Both the position numbers and the translations under genes were made by a program. Positions 8,005 through 15,558 of a stretch of DNA of 64,000 nt are shown in pieces. The stretch comes from Streptomyces chrestomyceticus JCM 4735 (GTDB lineage: Bacteria > Actinomycetota > Actinomycetes > Streptomycetales > Streptomycetaceae), in the NCBI RefSeq assembly GCF_003865135.1, contig NZ_BHZC01000001.1:4464001-4528000 (forward strand). The letters are read 5' to 3'. How positions within the stretch are numbered: position 1 is the stretch's first letter; every line of letters starts with the position of its first letter. Under the pieces are notes generated by a model. That model had not been told where the DNA came from. It ran no database searches and was given only the letters and a program-made list of their open reading frames with translations.

Positions 8005-8601
8005 ATGACAACCCGGGTGATGTTGGTCTCACCGTCCTTCGACGACGCTCTGGGCGCGGTGCGCTTCCCGGCCGACGAACCTCTGACACCGGACGGCCTG
8101 CGCAGGGCCCGCGCCGCCCGCCCCGCTGCCGCCGCTCTGCCCGCCGACCGGGCCCTGACCTCACCTTCCGCGCGCTGCCGGGAGACGGCCGAGGCGCTCG
8201 GCCTGCGCGCGGAACCGGCTCCGGGGGCGGCGGGCCGCGCGATGGGCCGCTGGCGGGGGCTGGCCCTGGAGGACGTGCTGGCCGCCGAGCCCGAGGCAGT
8301 CTCGGCCTGGCTGTCCGACGCGGACAGCGCGCCGCACGGCGGCGAGACGTCGGCGCAGTTCCTCGGCCGGGTGGCGGACTGGCTGGCGGGCCTCGCGGCG
8401 GAGGGCGGCCGGGTCGTGGCCGTAGTGGAACCGGACGTCGTACGTGCGTGCGTGGTGTGTGCGCTGGGGGCCCCGCCCTCGTCCTTCTGGCGGGTGGACG
8501 TACCGCCGCTGACCGTGACGGCGCTGAGCGGGCGGGACGGCCGGTGGAACGCCCGGGTGGCGGGGGAACTCGGCGGGCCGGCGGCTCCCGAGAGGCCGTG
8601 A
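8005..8601 (+). CDS. Degenerate histidine phosphatase family protein
   Basis: 198 residues with the phosphoglycerate-mutase fold pattern but without the key catalytic residues. The N-terminal RHGE position reads VSPSFDDA, and the second His motif reads EPDVVRA in place of HGGVxRA. The middle SPSARCRETAEAL matches the family's SPLxRARQTA signature, and GETSAQFLGRVADWL is conserved. ATG at 8005 has AAAGAGG upstream. It is divergent from the cbtBA operon; CobC-type phosphatases act in B12 synthesis, so a B12-linked role is plausible. Probably catalytically inactive. Confidence 0.72.
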   Translation: MTTRVMLVSPSFDDALGAVRFPADEPLTPDGLRRARAARPAAAALPADRALTSPSARCRETAEALGLRAEPAPGAAGRAMGRWRGLALEDVLAAEPEAVSAWLSDADSAPHGGETSAQFLGRVADWLAGLAAEGGRVVAVVEPDVVRACVVCALGAPPSSFWRVDVPPLTVTALSGRDGRWNARVAGELGGPAAPERP

Positions 8602-8771
8602 CCGCCTGCGCGGACACCGTCCAGCGGCCCTTCCCGGGCGGCATCGGAGAGGCGCCGGTCCCGACCGGAGCGGCGTCGGCCCCCGATTCAGGCCACGTGC
8701 GGCTTCGCCCGGACCGCGCGCTGCCCCACCCGGGCCGCCCGCGCCCCCGCCCGGCCCGGTACGCGCCGCCG

Positions 8772-8777
8772 TATCCT
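8772..8777 (+). promoter_or_regulatory. Likely -10 element for tsaD-alaS
   Basis: TATCCT lies 14 bases before the 23-bp palindrome and about 100 bases before the tsaD start. No good -35 is obvious. Confidence 0.4.
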
Positions 8778-8790
8778 GGTCGGAGACGGG

Positions 8791-8813
8791 TTGTTGCACA
8801 TGACTTGCAACAA
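8791..8813. promoter_or_regulatory. 23-bp palindromic operator near the tsaD-alaS promoter
   Basis: TTGTTGCA, 7 bases, TGCAACAA: a perfect 8-bp inverted repeat. Just downstream of the predicted -10 it would lie around the transcription start, a repressing position. The inner TTGCAC-N5-TTGCAA resembles the Streptomyces Nur (nickel Fur) pattern TTGCAA-N5-TTGCAA, so a Fur-family repressor is a reasonable guess. Confidence 0.55.
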
Positions 8814-8878
8814 GGCGGCTCAGGTGCCCCGAGGCGGCGACGGAGCCGGGTACGGAACGGGTACGAAGGAGCGGTGCG

Positions 8879-9964
8879 GTGGCATCTCCAGGCTCTCCAG
8901 TGGTGCTGGGGATCGAGTCCTCCTGCGACGAGACCGGCGCGGGCCTGGTCCGCGACGGGAAGCTGCTCGGGCACGCGGTGGCGTCCAGCATGGACGAGCA
9001 CGCGCGCTACGGCGGCGTCGTCCCGGAGATCGCGGCCCGCGCGCACGTGCACTCCCTCACCCCCGTCGTGCACCGCGCCCTCGACGAGGCGGGCCTGACC
9101 ATGGCCGACATCGGCGCGGTGGCCGTGACCACCGGCCCCGGCCTGTCCGGCGCCCTCCAGGTCGGCCTGGCCGGCGCCAAGGGCCTGGCGTACGGGCTGG
9201 GCGTGCCGCTGTACGGGGTGCACCACCTCGCCGGGCACGTCGCCGCCGACACCCTGGAGCACGGCCCGCTGCCGAATCCCTGCATGGTGCTGATCGTCTC
9301 CGGCGGGCACACCTCCCTCCTCCTCGTACGGGACCTGGCGCGTGATCCGATCGTGCACCTGGGCGACACCCTCGACGACGCCGCCGGGGAGTGCTTTGAC
9401 AAGGTCGCGCGGGTCTTCGGCCTGCCGTACCCGGGCGGCCCCGCGATCGACCGGGCCGCGCGCGAGGGCGACCCGAAGGCCGTCGCGTTCCCGCGGCCGC
9501 TGACCGGGCCGCGTGACGACCCGTACGGCTTCTCCTTCTCCGGCCTCAAGACGGCCGCCGCGCGCTGGGCCGAACGGCACACCGGCCAGGAGCTGCCCGT
9601 GGCGGACGGTGCGGCCTCCCTCCAGGAGGCCGTGGCCGACGTACTGACCCGCAAGGCCGTCGCGGCCTGCAAGGAGCACGGTGTGGGCACCCTGGTGGTG
9701 GTGGGCGGCGTCGCCGCCAACTCGCGCGTCCGGTCCCTCGCCGAGGAGCGCTGCCAGAAGGCGGGCATCACCCTGCGCGTACCGCCCCTGCGGCTGTGCA
9801 CGGACAACGGCGCGATGATCGCCGCCGTCGGCGACCTGCTCGTACGGGCGGGCGCCGCACCGGCCCCGCTGGACCTCTCGATCGACCCGTCGGCGCCGCT
9901 GGAGTACGCGGCCCTGCACCCCGTCGCCAGGGCGGCGCGGGCCGCGGCGGCGACCGCAGCCTGA
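8879..9964 (+). CDS. tsaD: tRNA N6-threonylcarbamoyladenosine transferase
   Basis: 361 residues, full length. TsaD transfers the threonylcarbamoyl group to A37 of ANN-decoding tRNAs, working with TsaB and TsaE. Visible motifs are [10 protein letters not shown] at 11-20, the metal-binding HHLAGH (H116 and H120), [24 protein letters not shown], and near the end [10 protein letters not shown] and [12 protein letters not shown] at 8879 has AAGGAGC upstream at good spacing. Unusually, no rimI/tsaB precedes it and no groES follows; an alanyl-tRNA synthetase gene comes 57 bases downstream. Either a second copy or a relocated gene. Confidence 0.95.
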   Translation: MASPGSPVVLGIESSCDETGAGLVRDGKLLGHAVASSMDEHARYGGVVPEIAARAHVHSLTPVVHRALDEAGLTMADIGAVAVTTGPGLSGALQVGLAGAKGLAYGLGVPLYGVHHLAGHVAADTLEHGPLPNPCMVLIVSGGHTSLLLVRDLARDPIVHLGDTLDDAAGECFDKVARVFGLPYPGGPAIDRAAREGDPKAVAFPRPLTGPRDDPYGFSFSGLKTAAARWAERHTGQELPVADGAASLQEAVADVLTRKAVAACKEHGVGTLVVVGGVAANSRVRSLAEERCQKAGITLRVPPLRLCTDNGAMIAAVGDLLVRAGAAPAPLDLSIDPSAPLEYAALHPVARAARAAAATAA

Positions 9965-10021
9965 CGGCCCGCCGGCCGACCGCCCCGCACCCTTCCGCCA
10001 CCGACCGCCCCGGAGTCCCCT

Positions 10022-12673
10022 TTGCGTACCGCCGAGATCCGCGCCCGCTTCCTCGACTTCTTCGCCGAGCGCGGCCACACCGTCGTCCCCAGCGCGCCGC
10101 TGCCGACGCCGGACCCGACCCTGCTGTTCGTCAACGCGGGCATGGTGCCCTTCAAGCCGTACCTGACCGGTGAGGCGGCGGCGCCCTGGCCGCGGGCGAC
10201 CAGCGTGCAGAAGTGCGTGCGGACCCTGGACATCGAAGAGGTCGGCAAGACCACCCGGCACGGCTCGTTCTTCCAGATGAACGGCAACTTCTCGTTCGGC
10301 GACTACTTCAAGGAAGACGCCATCCGGTTCGCCTGGGAGCTGTCCACCAAGTCCGTCGACGACGGCGGGTACGGCCTGGACCCCGAGCGGATCTGGGTCA
10401 CCGTGCACCACTCCGACGACGAGGCGCGCACCCTCTGGCGGGAGATCTCCGGGCTTCCGGAGGAGCGCATCGTCTCGCGCGGCGACGAGGACAACTTCTG
10501 GTCGATGGGCGTGCCGGGCCCGTGCGGCCCCTGCTCGGAGCTGTACTACGACCGGGGGCCCAAGTTCGGGCGGGCGGGCGGCCCGGAGGTCGACGAGGAC
10601 CGGTACATGGAGTTCTGGAACCTCGTCTTCATGCAGTACGAGCGCGGCGAGGGCACCGGCAAGTCCGGCTACCCGATCCTCGGCGAACTCCCCCGCCGGA
10701 ACATCGACACCGGCATGGGCCTGGAGCGGATGGCCACCCTCCTCCAGGGCGTCGACAACCTCTACGAGATCGACGAGACCCGCCCCATCCTGGACCGCGC
10801 CGCCGCCCTCGCCGGAGTCCGCTACGGCGACGACGAGCAGTACGACGTACGGCTGCGCGTGGTCGCCGACCACGTCCGCACGGCCCTGATGCTGCTCGCC
10901 GACGGCACCACCCCCGGCAACGAGGGCCGCGGTTACGTGCTGCGCCGCATCCTGCGCCGCGCCGTCCGCTCCATGCGTCAGCTCGGCTACGAGGACCGGG
11001 CCCTGCCGGAACTCCTGCCGGTCGCCCGCGACTGCATGGCGCCCAGCTACCCGGAGGTCGCCGAGTCCTACGAGCGGATCGCCGGCCAGGCGGCCGGCGA
11101 GGAGGACGCCTTCCGCGCGACGCTGCGCCAGGGCACCGCCGTCCTGGACACCGCCGTCACCAAGGTCAAGGTCGAGGGCGGCCGTTCGCTGCCCGGCAAG
11201 CAGGCGTTCCTCCTCCACGACACGTACGGCTTCCCCATCGACCTCACCCTGGAGATGGCCGCCGAACAGGGCGTCGAGGTGGACCGCGAGGGCTTCGCCG
11301 CGCTGATGCGGGAGCAGCGCGAACGGGCCCGCGCCGACGCCCGTGCCCGCAAGTCCGGCGGCACGGTGGACACCTCCGCGCTGCGCACGGTCCTGGACGA
11401 GCACGGGCCCACCGACTGGCGCGCCTGGGACACCCTGGAGACCGACTCCAAGGTGCTGGCCCTGCTCGGCGCCCAGGGCCCGGTGCCGGTGGCCCGTGAG
11501 GGCGAGATCGTCACCGTGGTCCTCGACCGGACCCCGTTCTACGCCGAGTCCGGCGGCCAGGACAGCGACGCCGGCCGGCTGTCCGGCACCTCCGTCGAGG
11601 CCGAGGTGCTGGACGTGCAGCGGCCGGTGCCCGGCCTGGTCGCCCACCAGGTCCGGATCACCGCCGGCGAACTCGCCCCGGGCGACGCGCTGCACGCGGC
11701 CGTCGACCCCGAGTGGCGGCTCGGCGCCCGCCAGGCCCACTCGGGTACGCACGTCCTGCACGCCGCGCTGCGCGAGATCCTCGGCCCGACGGCCCTGCAG
11801 TCCGGCTCGTACAACCGCCCCGGCTACCTGCGCCTGGACTTCCCGTGGCGCGGCGGCCTCTCCGCCACCACCCGCAGCGAGGTCGAGGAGGCCGCCAACC
11901 GGGCGCTCCGCCGCGACCTGCCGGTGGGCGTGAAGTGGATGACGCTCCCGGAGGCCAAGGAACTGGGCGCGCTCGCGCTCTTCGACGAGACGTACGGCGA
12001 GAAGGTACGGGTCGTCGAGATCGGCGGCGCCTGGTCGCGCGAGCTGTGCGGCGGTACGCACGTCTCGCACGCCTCGCAGGTCGGGGTCGTCGCCCTGACC
12101 GCGGAGTCGTCCGTCGGCGCCGGCATGCGCCGCCTGGAGGCGTCCGTCGGCATCGAGGGCTTCGGCTACCTCGCCCGCGAACGCGACCTGGTCAGCCAGA
12201 TCGCCGAACAGATCCAGGCGCCGCGCGCCGAACTGTCCGACCGGGTGGCCGGGCTGCTGGAGCGCCTGAAGGCGAGCGACCGGGAGAACCAGCGGCTGCG
12301 GCAGCAGGCCACCGTGGCGCGCGCGGCGGAGCTGGCCGGCTCCGCCGTACGGGCCGCCGGTTTCCTGGTGGTCACCGCCACCGCGGACGGCGGCGCCGAC
12401 GCGGCCCGCGCGCTGGCCATGGCCGTACGGGACCGGATGCCGGCGGGGCAGCCCGCCGCCGTGGCCGTCGGTTCGGCCACGGACGGGAAGGCAGCTCTGG
12501 TGGTCGCCCTGAACAAGGCCGGCAAGGACGCCGGGGGTTCGGCGTCGGACCTGGTCAAGCGCCTGCTGAACGGGCGGGGCGGCGGCTCCCCCGAACTCGC
12601 CCAGGGCGGCGGCCTGGCCGCCGACCAACTGCCGCAGACGCTGGGCGCGTTGGCGGGGCTGCTCGGGGAGTAG
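10022..12673 (+). CDS. alaS: Alanyl-tRNA synthetase (probable second copy)
   Basis: 883 residues, full length for AlaRS. Motifs: TLLFVNAGMVPFKPY, RATSVQKCVRTLDIEEVGKT and FFQMNGNFSFGDYF in the catalytic core; RNIDTGMGLERMATLLQG; editing-domain zinc ligands in HSGTHVLHAAL and CGGTHVSHA; SVGAGMRRLEA; and a C-terminal C-Ala/DHHA1-type region. All catalytic and editing motifs look intact. TTG at 10022 is the only start giving the family N-terminus. The usual Streptomyces neighbours (rpsD upstream; ruvX, mltG, aroE downstream) are absent, so a duplicate, perhaps stress- or resistance-linked, is likely. It sits behind tsaD in the same orientation. Confidence 0.95.
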   Translation: MRTAEIRARFLDFFAERGHTVVPSAPLPTPDPTLLFVNAGMVPFKPYLTGEAAAPWPRATSVQKCVRTLDIEEVGKTTRHGSFFQMNGNFSFGDYFKEDAIRFAWELSTKSVDDGGYGLDPERIWVTVHHSDDEARTLWREISGLPEERIVSRGDEDNFWSMGVPGPCGPCSELYYDRGPKFGRAGGPEVDEDRYMEFWNLVFMQYERGEGTGKSGYPILGELPRRNIDTGMGLERMATLLQGVDNLYEIDETRPILDRAAALAGVRYGDDEQYDVRLRVVADHVRTALMLLADGTTPGNEGRGYVLRRILRRAVRSMRQLGYEDRALPELLPVARDCMAPSYPEVAESYERIAGQAAGEEDAFRATLRQGTAVLDTAVTKVKVEGGRSLPGKQAFLLHDTYGFPIDLTLEMAAEQGVEVDREGFAALMREQRERARADARARKSGGTVDTSALRTVLDEHGPTDWRAWDTLETDSKVLALLGAQGPVPVAREGEIVTVVLDRTPFYAESGGQDSDAGRLSGTSVEAEVLDVQRPVPGLVAHQVRITAGELAPGDALHAAVDPEWRLGARQAHSGTHVLHAALREILGPTALQSGSYNRPGYLRLDFPWRGGLSATTRSEVEEAANRALRRDLPVGVKWMTLPEAKELGALALFDETYGEKVRVVEIGGAWSRELCGGTHVSHASQVGVVALTAESSVGAGMRRLEASVGIEGFGYLARERDLVSQIAEQIQAPRAELSDRVAGLLERLKASDRENQRLRQQATVARAAELAGSAVRAAGFLVVTATADGGADAARALAMAVRDRMPAGQPAAVAVGSATDGKAALVVALNKAGKDAGGSASDLVKRLLNGRGGGSPELAQGGGLAADQLPQTLGALAGLLGE

Positions 12674-12702
12674 GGGTAGAGCAGGAGTAGGCGAGAGGTG
12701 TT

Positions 12703-12736
12703 GCGGCGGGTGGCTCCTGGAGGGGCCGCCCGCCGC
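12703..12736. terminator. Hairpin between convergent alaS and nitrilase genes
   Basis: GCGGCGGGTGGC pairs with GCCGCCCGCCGC (one G-T pair) around a short loop, 30 bases after the alaS stop. No long U tract; a bidirectional terminator is likely. Confidence 0.6.
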
Positions 12737-12755
12737 TGTTCTCGGGGGAGAACGG

Positions 12756-13751
12756 TCAGTCCGTCGCCGTCGCCGTCGCCGTGGCCGTGGCCGTGGCTGC
12801 GGCCGTCAGCGGGCCGTAGGCGTCCGGGCGGCGGGTGGCGAGGAACGGGAACAGCTCCAGCCAGTCGCGGCGGGCGTCCAGGTCGAGGTCGGCCACCAGG
12901 ACGGCGGGTTCGTCGCGGGGCGCCTGGGCCAGGACACGGCCGTACGGGTCGACGACGAAAGAGCTGCCGTAGAACGTCAGCGGGCCCTCGGTGCCGATAC
13001 GGTTCGGCACGATCATGAAGGTGGCGTTGGCGACGGCATTGCCGGTGATCACCTTCTGCCACAGCGGCTGGGTGTCGAAGCCGGGGTGGCCCGGCTCGGA
13101 GCCGATGGCCGTCGGGTAGACCAGCACGTCCGCGCCGGCCAGCGAGTAGGCGCGGGCCAGCTCGGGGAACCACTGGTCCCAGCAGGTGGGCAGGCCGAGG
13201 ACGGCGTTCTCCACGGCATAGGTCGGAAAGGCGTCGGCACCGGCCGGGCCCGGGCGGAACCAGTGGTGCTCGTAGTAGCCCTCGGTGACGGGGATGTGGG
13301 TCTTGCGCGTACGGGCCACGAGGGTGCCGTCCGGGGCGACCAGGACGGCCGTGTTGTAGCCGAGGCCGTCGGGCGTCACCGTGCCGTCCGGGCCCGGTTC
13401 GGGGTCGGCCCGCTCGTACAGCGAGGCGTGCACGTACACGCCGTGGGCACGGGCGGCCTCGGCGGCGAAGGTGACCGTGGGCCCGGTGCGCAGGTCCTCC
13501 GGCTCGGCGGGCTCGGGGTGGTCGGCCTTGCGGACCACCGCGAAGTACGGCGAGAGCGTCAGCTCCTGGAGGCAGACGACGCGCGCGCCCTCCGCCGCGG
13601 CCAGCCGGATGCCCTCGTGCAGGGCGGCACGGTGCTCGGCGGGGTCGCGGTGCCAGCGCTCCTGCACGAGCGCGACGCGCAGCGGGGCACGGTCGGCAGG
13701 CCGGGTACGGGCCGGTGAGGCGGGCGGGGTGAGGGCCGTGATCACACGCAT
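12756..13751 (-). CDS. Carbon-nitrogen hydrolase (nitrilase superfamily, N-carbamoylputrescine amidase-like)
   Basis: 331 residues. The nitrilase triad is visible: E63 in CLQELTLSPYF, K150 in TRKTHIPVTEGYYE, and C190 in LPTCWDQWFPELAR. The GYYEHHWFRPG, CWDQWFPE and YPTAIGSEP strings match AguB, which hydrolyses N-carbamoylputrescine in agmatine-to-putrescine conversion; other amide substrates remain possible. ATG at 13751 follows an AGGAG site. The C-terminus ends in an Ala-Thr repeat from a GCCGTC microsatellite. Upstream is a clear promoter overlapped by two LacI-type palindromes, and the divergent gene is a LacI regulator, so it is probably repressed and induced by its substrate. Confidence 0.87.
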   Translation of the reverse strand: MRVITALTPPASPARTRPADRAPLRVALVQERWHRDPAEHRAALHEGIRLAAAEGARVVCLQELTLSPYFAVVRKADHPEPAEPEDLRTGPTVTFAAEAARAHGVYVHASLYERADPEPGPDGTVTPDGLGYNTAVLVAPDGTLVARTRKTHIPVTEGYYEHHWFRPGPAGADAFPTYAVENAVLGLPTCWDQWFPELARAYSLAGADVLVYPTAIGSEPGHPGFDTQPLWQKVITGNAVANATFMIVPNRIGTEGPLTFYGSSFVVDPYGRVLAQAPRDEPAVLVADLDLDARRDWLELFPFLATRRPDAYGPLTAAATATATATATATD

Positions 13752-13846
13752 GGGGGCTCCTGGGGCGCGGGAGGTCGCGGGGGTGTGGGTGGATGCGGGG
13801 CGGAACGGGACGGATACGGCGGGCCGTGGAGGCGGGCGCTGCCGCG

Positions 13847-13864
13847 TGCCGGAACGTTCCGGCA
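13847..13864. promoter_or_regulatory. LacI-type operator 1 (downstream of the nitrilase -10)
   Basis: TGCCGGAACGTTCCGGCA is a perfect 18-bp palindrome with the central CG typical of LacI/GalR sites. On the minus strand it starts 6 bases after the -10, around the transcription start. Confidence 0.72.
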
Positions 13865-13870
13865 GAGAGC

Positions 13871-13899
13871 AATGTACGAGCGCCGGAACGTTCCGGCAA
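13871..13899 (-). promoter_or_regulatory. Promoter of the nitrilase gene
   Basis: Minus-strand -35 TTGCCG (13894-13899), 17-base spacer, -10 TACATT (13871-13876). Both flanks overlap or abut palindromic operators. Confidence 0.65.
13882..13897. promoter_or_regulatory. LacI-type operator 2 (over the -35 and spacer)
   Basis: GCCGGAACGTTCCGGC is a perfect 16-bp palindrome, the same core as operator 1, with centres 34 bases apart. Occupancy of either would block the promoter. Confidence 0.7.
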
Positions 13900-13939
13900 G
13901 GGGTGGCCGATGTGTGGGACGGGAACGGGTCGGCCTGCC

Positions 13940-14204
13940 CCGTAGCGACGGGTCGGTTCCGTAGCGACGAGCCGTCACCGTGGCGACGAGCCCGCCCCGT
14001 AACGACGAACCGTGACCGTAACGACGCGACCGCCCCGTAACGACGAACCGGCCCCGTATCGACGGGTCGCCACCGCGCCGACGCTACGCACCCGTACCAA
14101 CGAGTCATTGGCGTAGCGACGCAACGTCCCCGCATCAACGAGTCACAGCCGTACCGACGCCCCGCCCCCGTATCAACGAACCGCCCCGTAACGACGCGAC
14201 ACCC
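13940..14204 (+). repeat. Array of fourteen degenerate 19-bp tandem repeats
   Basis: Units start at 13940, 13959, 13978, 13997, 14016, 14035, 14054, 14073, 14092, 14111, 14130, 14149, 14168 and 14186; all are 19 bp except the 13th (18 bp). The consensus is CCGTANCGACGANNCGNCC with CGTA-CGACG best conserved; a weaker unit follows at 14205. The period is not a multiple of three, so it is not a peptide repeat. There are no unique spacers, so it is not CRISPR. It fills the gap between the operators and the lacI-type gene. Confidence 0.85.
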
Positions 14205-14262
14205 CCGTCCCATCGCCCCGCACGACGCGCCCCGCACCCCGGACGGCCCGCCCCCGTAGGTC

Positions 14263-14268
14263 TAGACT
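14263..14268 (+). promoter_or_regulatory. -10 element of the LacI-type gene (leaderless)
   Basis: TAGACT ends 8 bases before the GTG start at 14277, so the transcript probably begins at or next to the start codon. Confidence 0.55.
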
Positions 14269-14276
14269 TGCGCCCC

Positions 14277-15299
14277 GTGACCAGCCGCCGCACCGTGACC
14301 CTGCTCGATGTGGCGCGGGCCGCCGGGGTCTCCAAGAGCACCGTTTCCGATGCGCTCCAAGGGTCCGGCCGGGTGGCCGAGGAGACCCGTCGCCGGGTCA
14401 GGGACACCGCTGACCGGCTGGGCTACCGGCCCAACAGCGCCGCCCAGCGGCTGCGCCGGGCCAGTACCGGGGCGATCGGCCTGCACCTGCCCCGTACCGC
14501 GACCCGGCTGGACTACTACATGACCCTCGCCTTCGGGGCGGTGACCCGCGCCCAGGAGGACGGCCTGGACGTGGTGCTGCTGGCCCCGGGAGGCGAGGCG
14601 GCAGGGCGGCTCGCCTCCCGCGTGGACGGCCTGCTCGTGATCGACCCGGAGGCGACCGACACGGATGTGGCCGGCCTGCTCGACGCGGGCGTACCCGTCG
14701 TCACGGGTGAGCGCTACCTCGGTACGGGCGCCACCCCCGCCGGTGCCGTGGTCTGCGACAACGCCGCCTCGCTGACCGCGCTGCTGGACCATGTGCGCGC
14801 GTCCGGCGCCCGCCGCCCGGCGCTGCTCGCGCCCGCCGGCACCTCCGCGTGGGCCACCGCGCTGCGCGAGACGGCGGACGCCTGGAGCCGTACGCACGAA
14901 CTGCCCGTCACCGTACGGACCGTGCCGTTCGCCGCCACCCCCGACGAGGCCGCGCAGGCCACCGTGGACCTGCTCGCGGCCGTACCCGCCGTCGACGCGG
15001 TGGTCTGCGCGCCCGACGGAGCCGCCGCCGGAGTCCTGCGCGCCACCTCCGGACTCGGCCGTACGGCCGGGCGGGACCTCCTCGTCGCCTCCTGCGTGGA
15101 CGGCCCGGCCCTGCGCGCCTGCGCGCCGCCCGTGACGGCGATCGACCTGCGTCCGGACGCGTACGGGCGGGCCTGCGCCGCCCTGCTCTGCGACATCCTG
15201 GCCGGCCGCGCCGGGCCACGGACCGTACGCCATCACGGCTGGTCCCTCCGGGTACGGGCGTCCAGCCACTCGGGGGCGGCGACGGAAGGGCCGCAGTAA
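14277..15299 (+). CDS. LacI family transcriptional regulator
   Basis: 340 residues. The N-terminal HTH and hinge are classical: VTLLDVARAAGVSKSTVSDAL, then RVAEETRRRVRDTADRLGYRPN and AAQRLR. A periplasmic-binding-type sensor follows (AIGLHLPRTATRLDYYMTLAFGA, VDGLLVIDPEATD, VPVVTGERYL, CDNAASLTALLDHV). GTG at 14277 is preferred over TTG at 14268 because the TAGACT -10 places the transcript start there. It is divergent from the nitrilase-family gene whose promoter holds two LacI-style palindromes, so it is the likely repressor of that gene. The ligand is unknown; the pocket does not point to a sugar. Confidence 0.9.
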   Translation: MTSRRTVTLLDVARAAGVSKSTVSDALQGSGRVAEETRRRVRDTADRLGYRPNSAAQRLRRASTGAIGLHLPRTATRLDYYMTLAFGAVTRAQEDGLDVVLLAPGGEAAGRLASRVDGLLVIDPEATDTDVAGLLDAGVPVVTGERYLGTGATPAGAVVCDNAASLTALLDHVRASGARRPALLAPAGTSAWATALRETADAWSRTHELPVTVRTVPFAATPDEAAQATVDLLAAVPAVDAVVCAPDGAAAGVLRATSGLGRTAGRDLLVASCVDGPALRACAPPVTAIDLRPDAYGRACAALLCDILAGRAGPRTVRHHGWSLRVRASSHSGAATEGPQ

Positions 15300-15558
15300 G
15301 GGTCGCCGTAAGGGCCGGGTGGCACGTCCGCCGCGCACACCACTTGTCCCGCCGCCCGCCACCGCCACCACCTCCTGCCGCCCACCACCTCCCGCCACCA
15401 CACAGCGCCCCGACCGATCCGGACCGGTCGGCCCCGGGCACATTACGGACACGCCGCGATCGCGTTCCGCCGGCATCCGGCGGATCGTGACCCCGTCGCG
15501 GCACCTCGGCCCCTGCCGCGAAGTCGCCGCTACCTTGAGCCTCCCCGCATGGACGGTG

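Noticed and set aside
8003..12628. 1541-codon open frame on the minus strand opposite tsaD and alaS
   Set aside because: It is antisense to two strongly recognised genes; its length follows from third-position GC bias, and its composition is low-quality.
12756..12821. Functional microsatellite at the nitrilase C-terminus
   Set aside because: GCCGTC-type triplets only encode an Ala/Thr tail; no evidence of a role.
13940..14204. CRISPR array
   Set aside because: The repeats are directly adjacent, degenerate and 19 bp with no unique spacers, and no cas genes are present.
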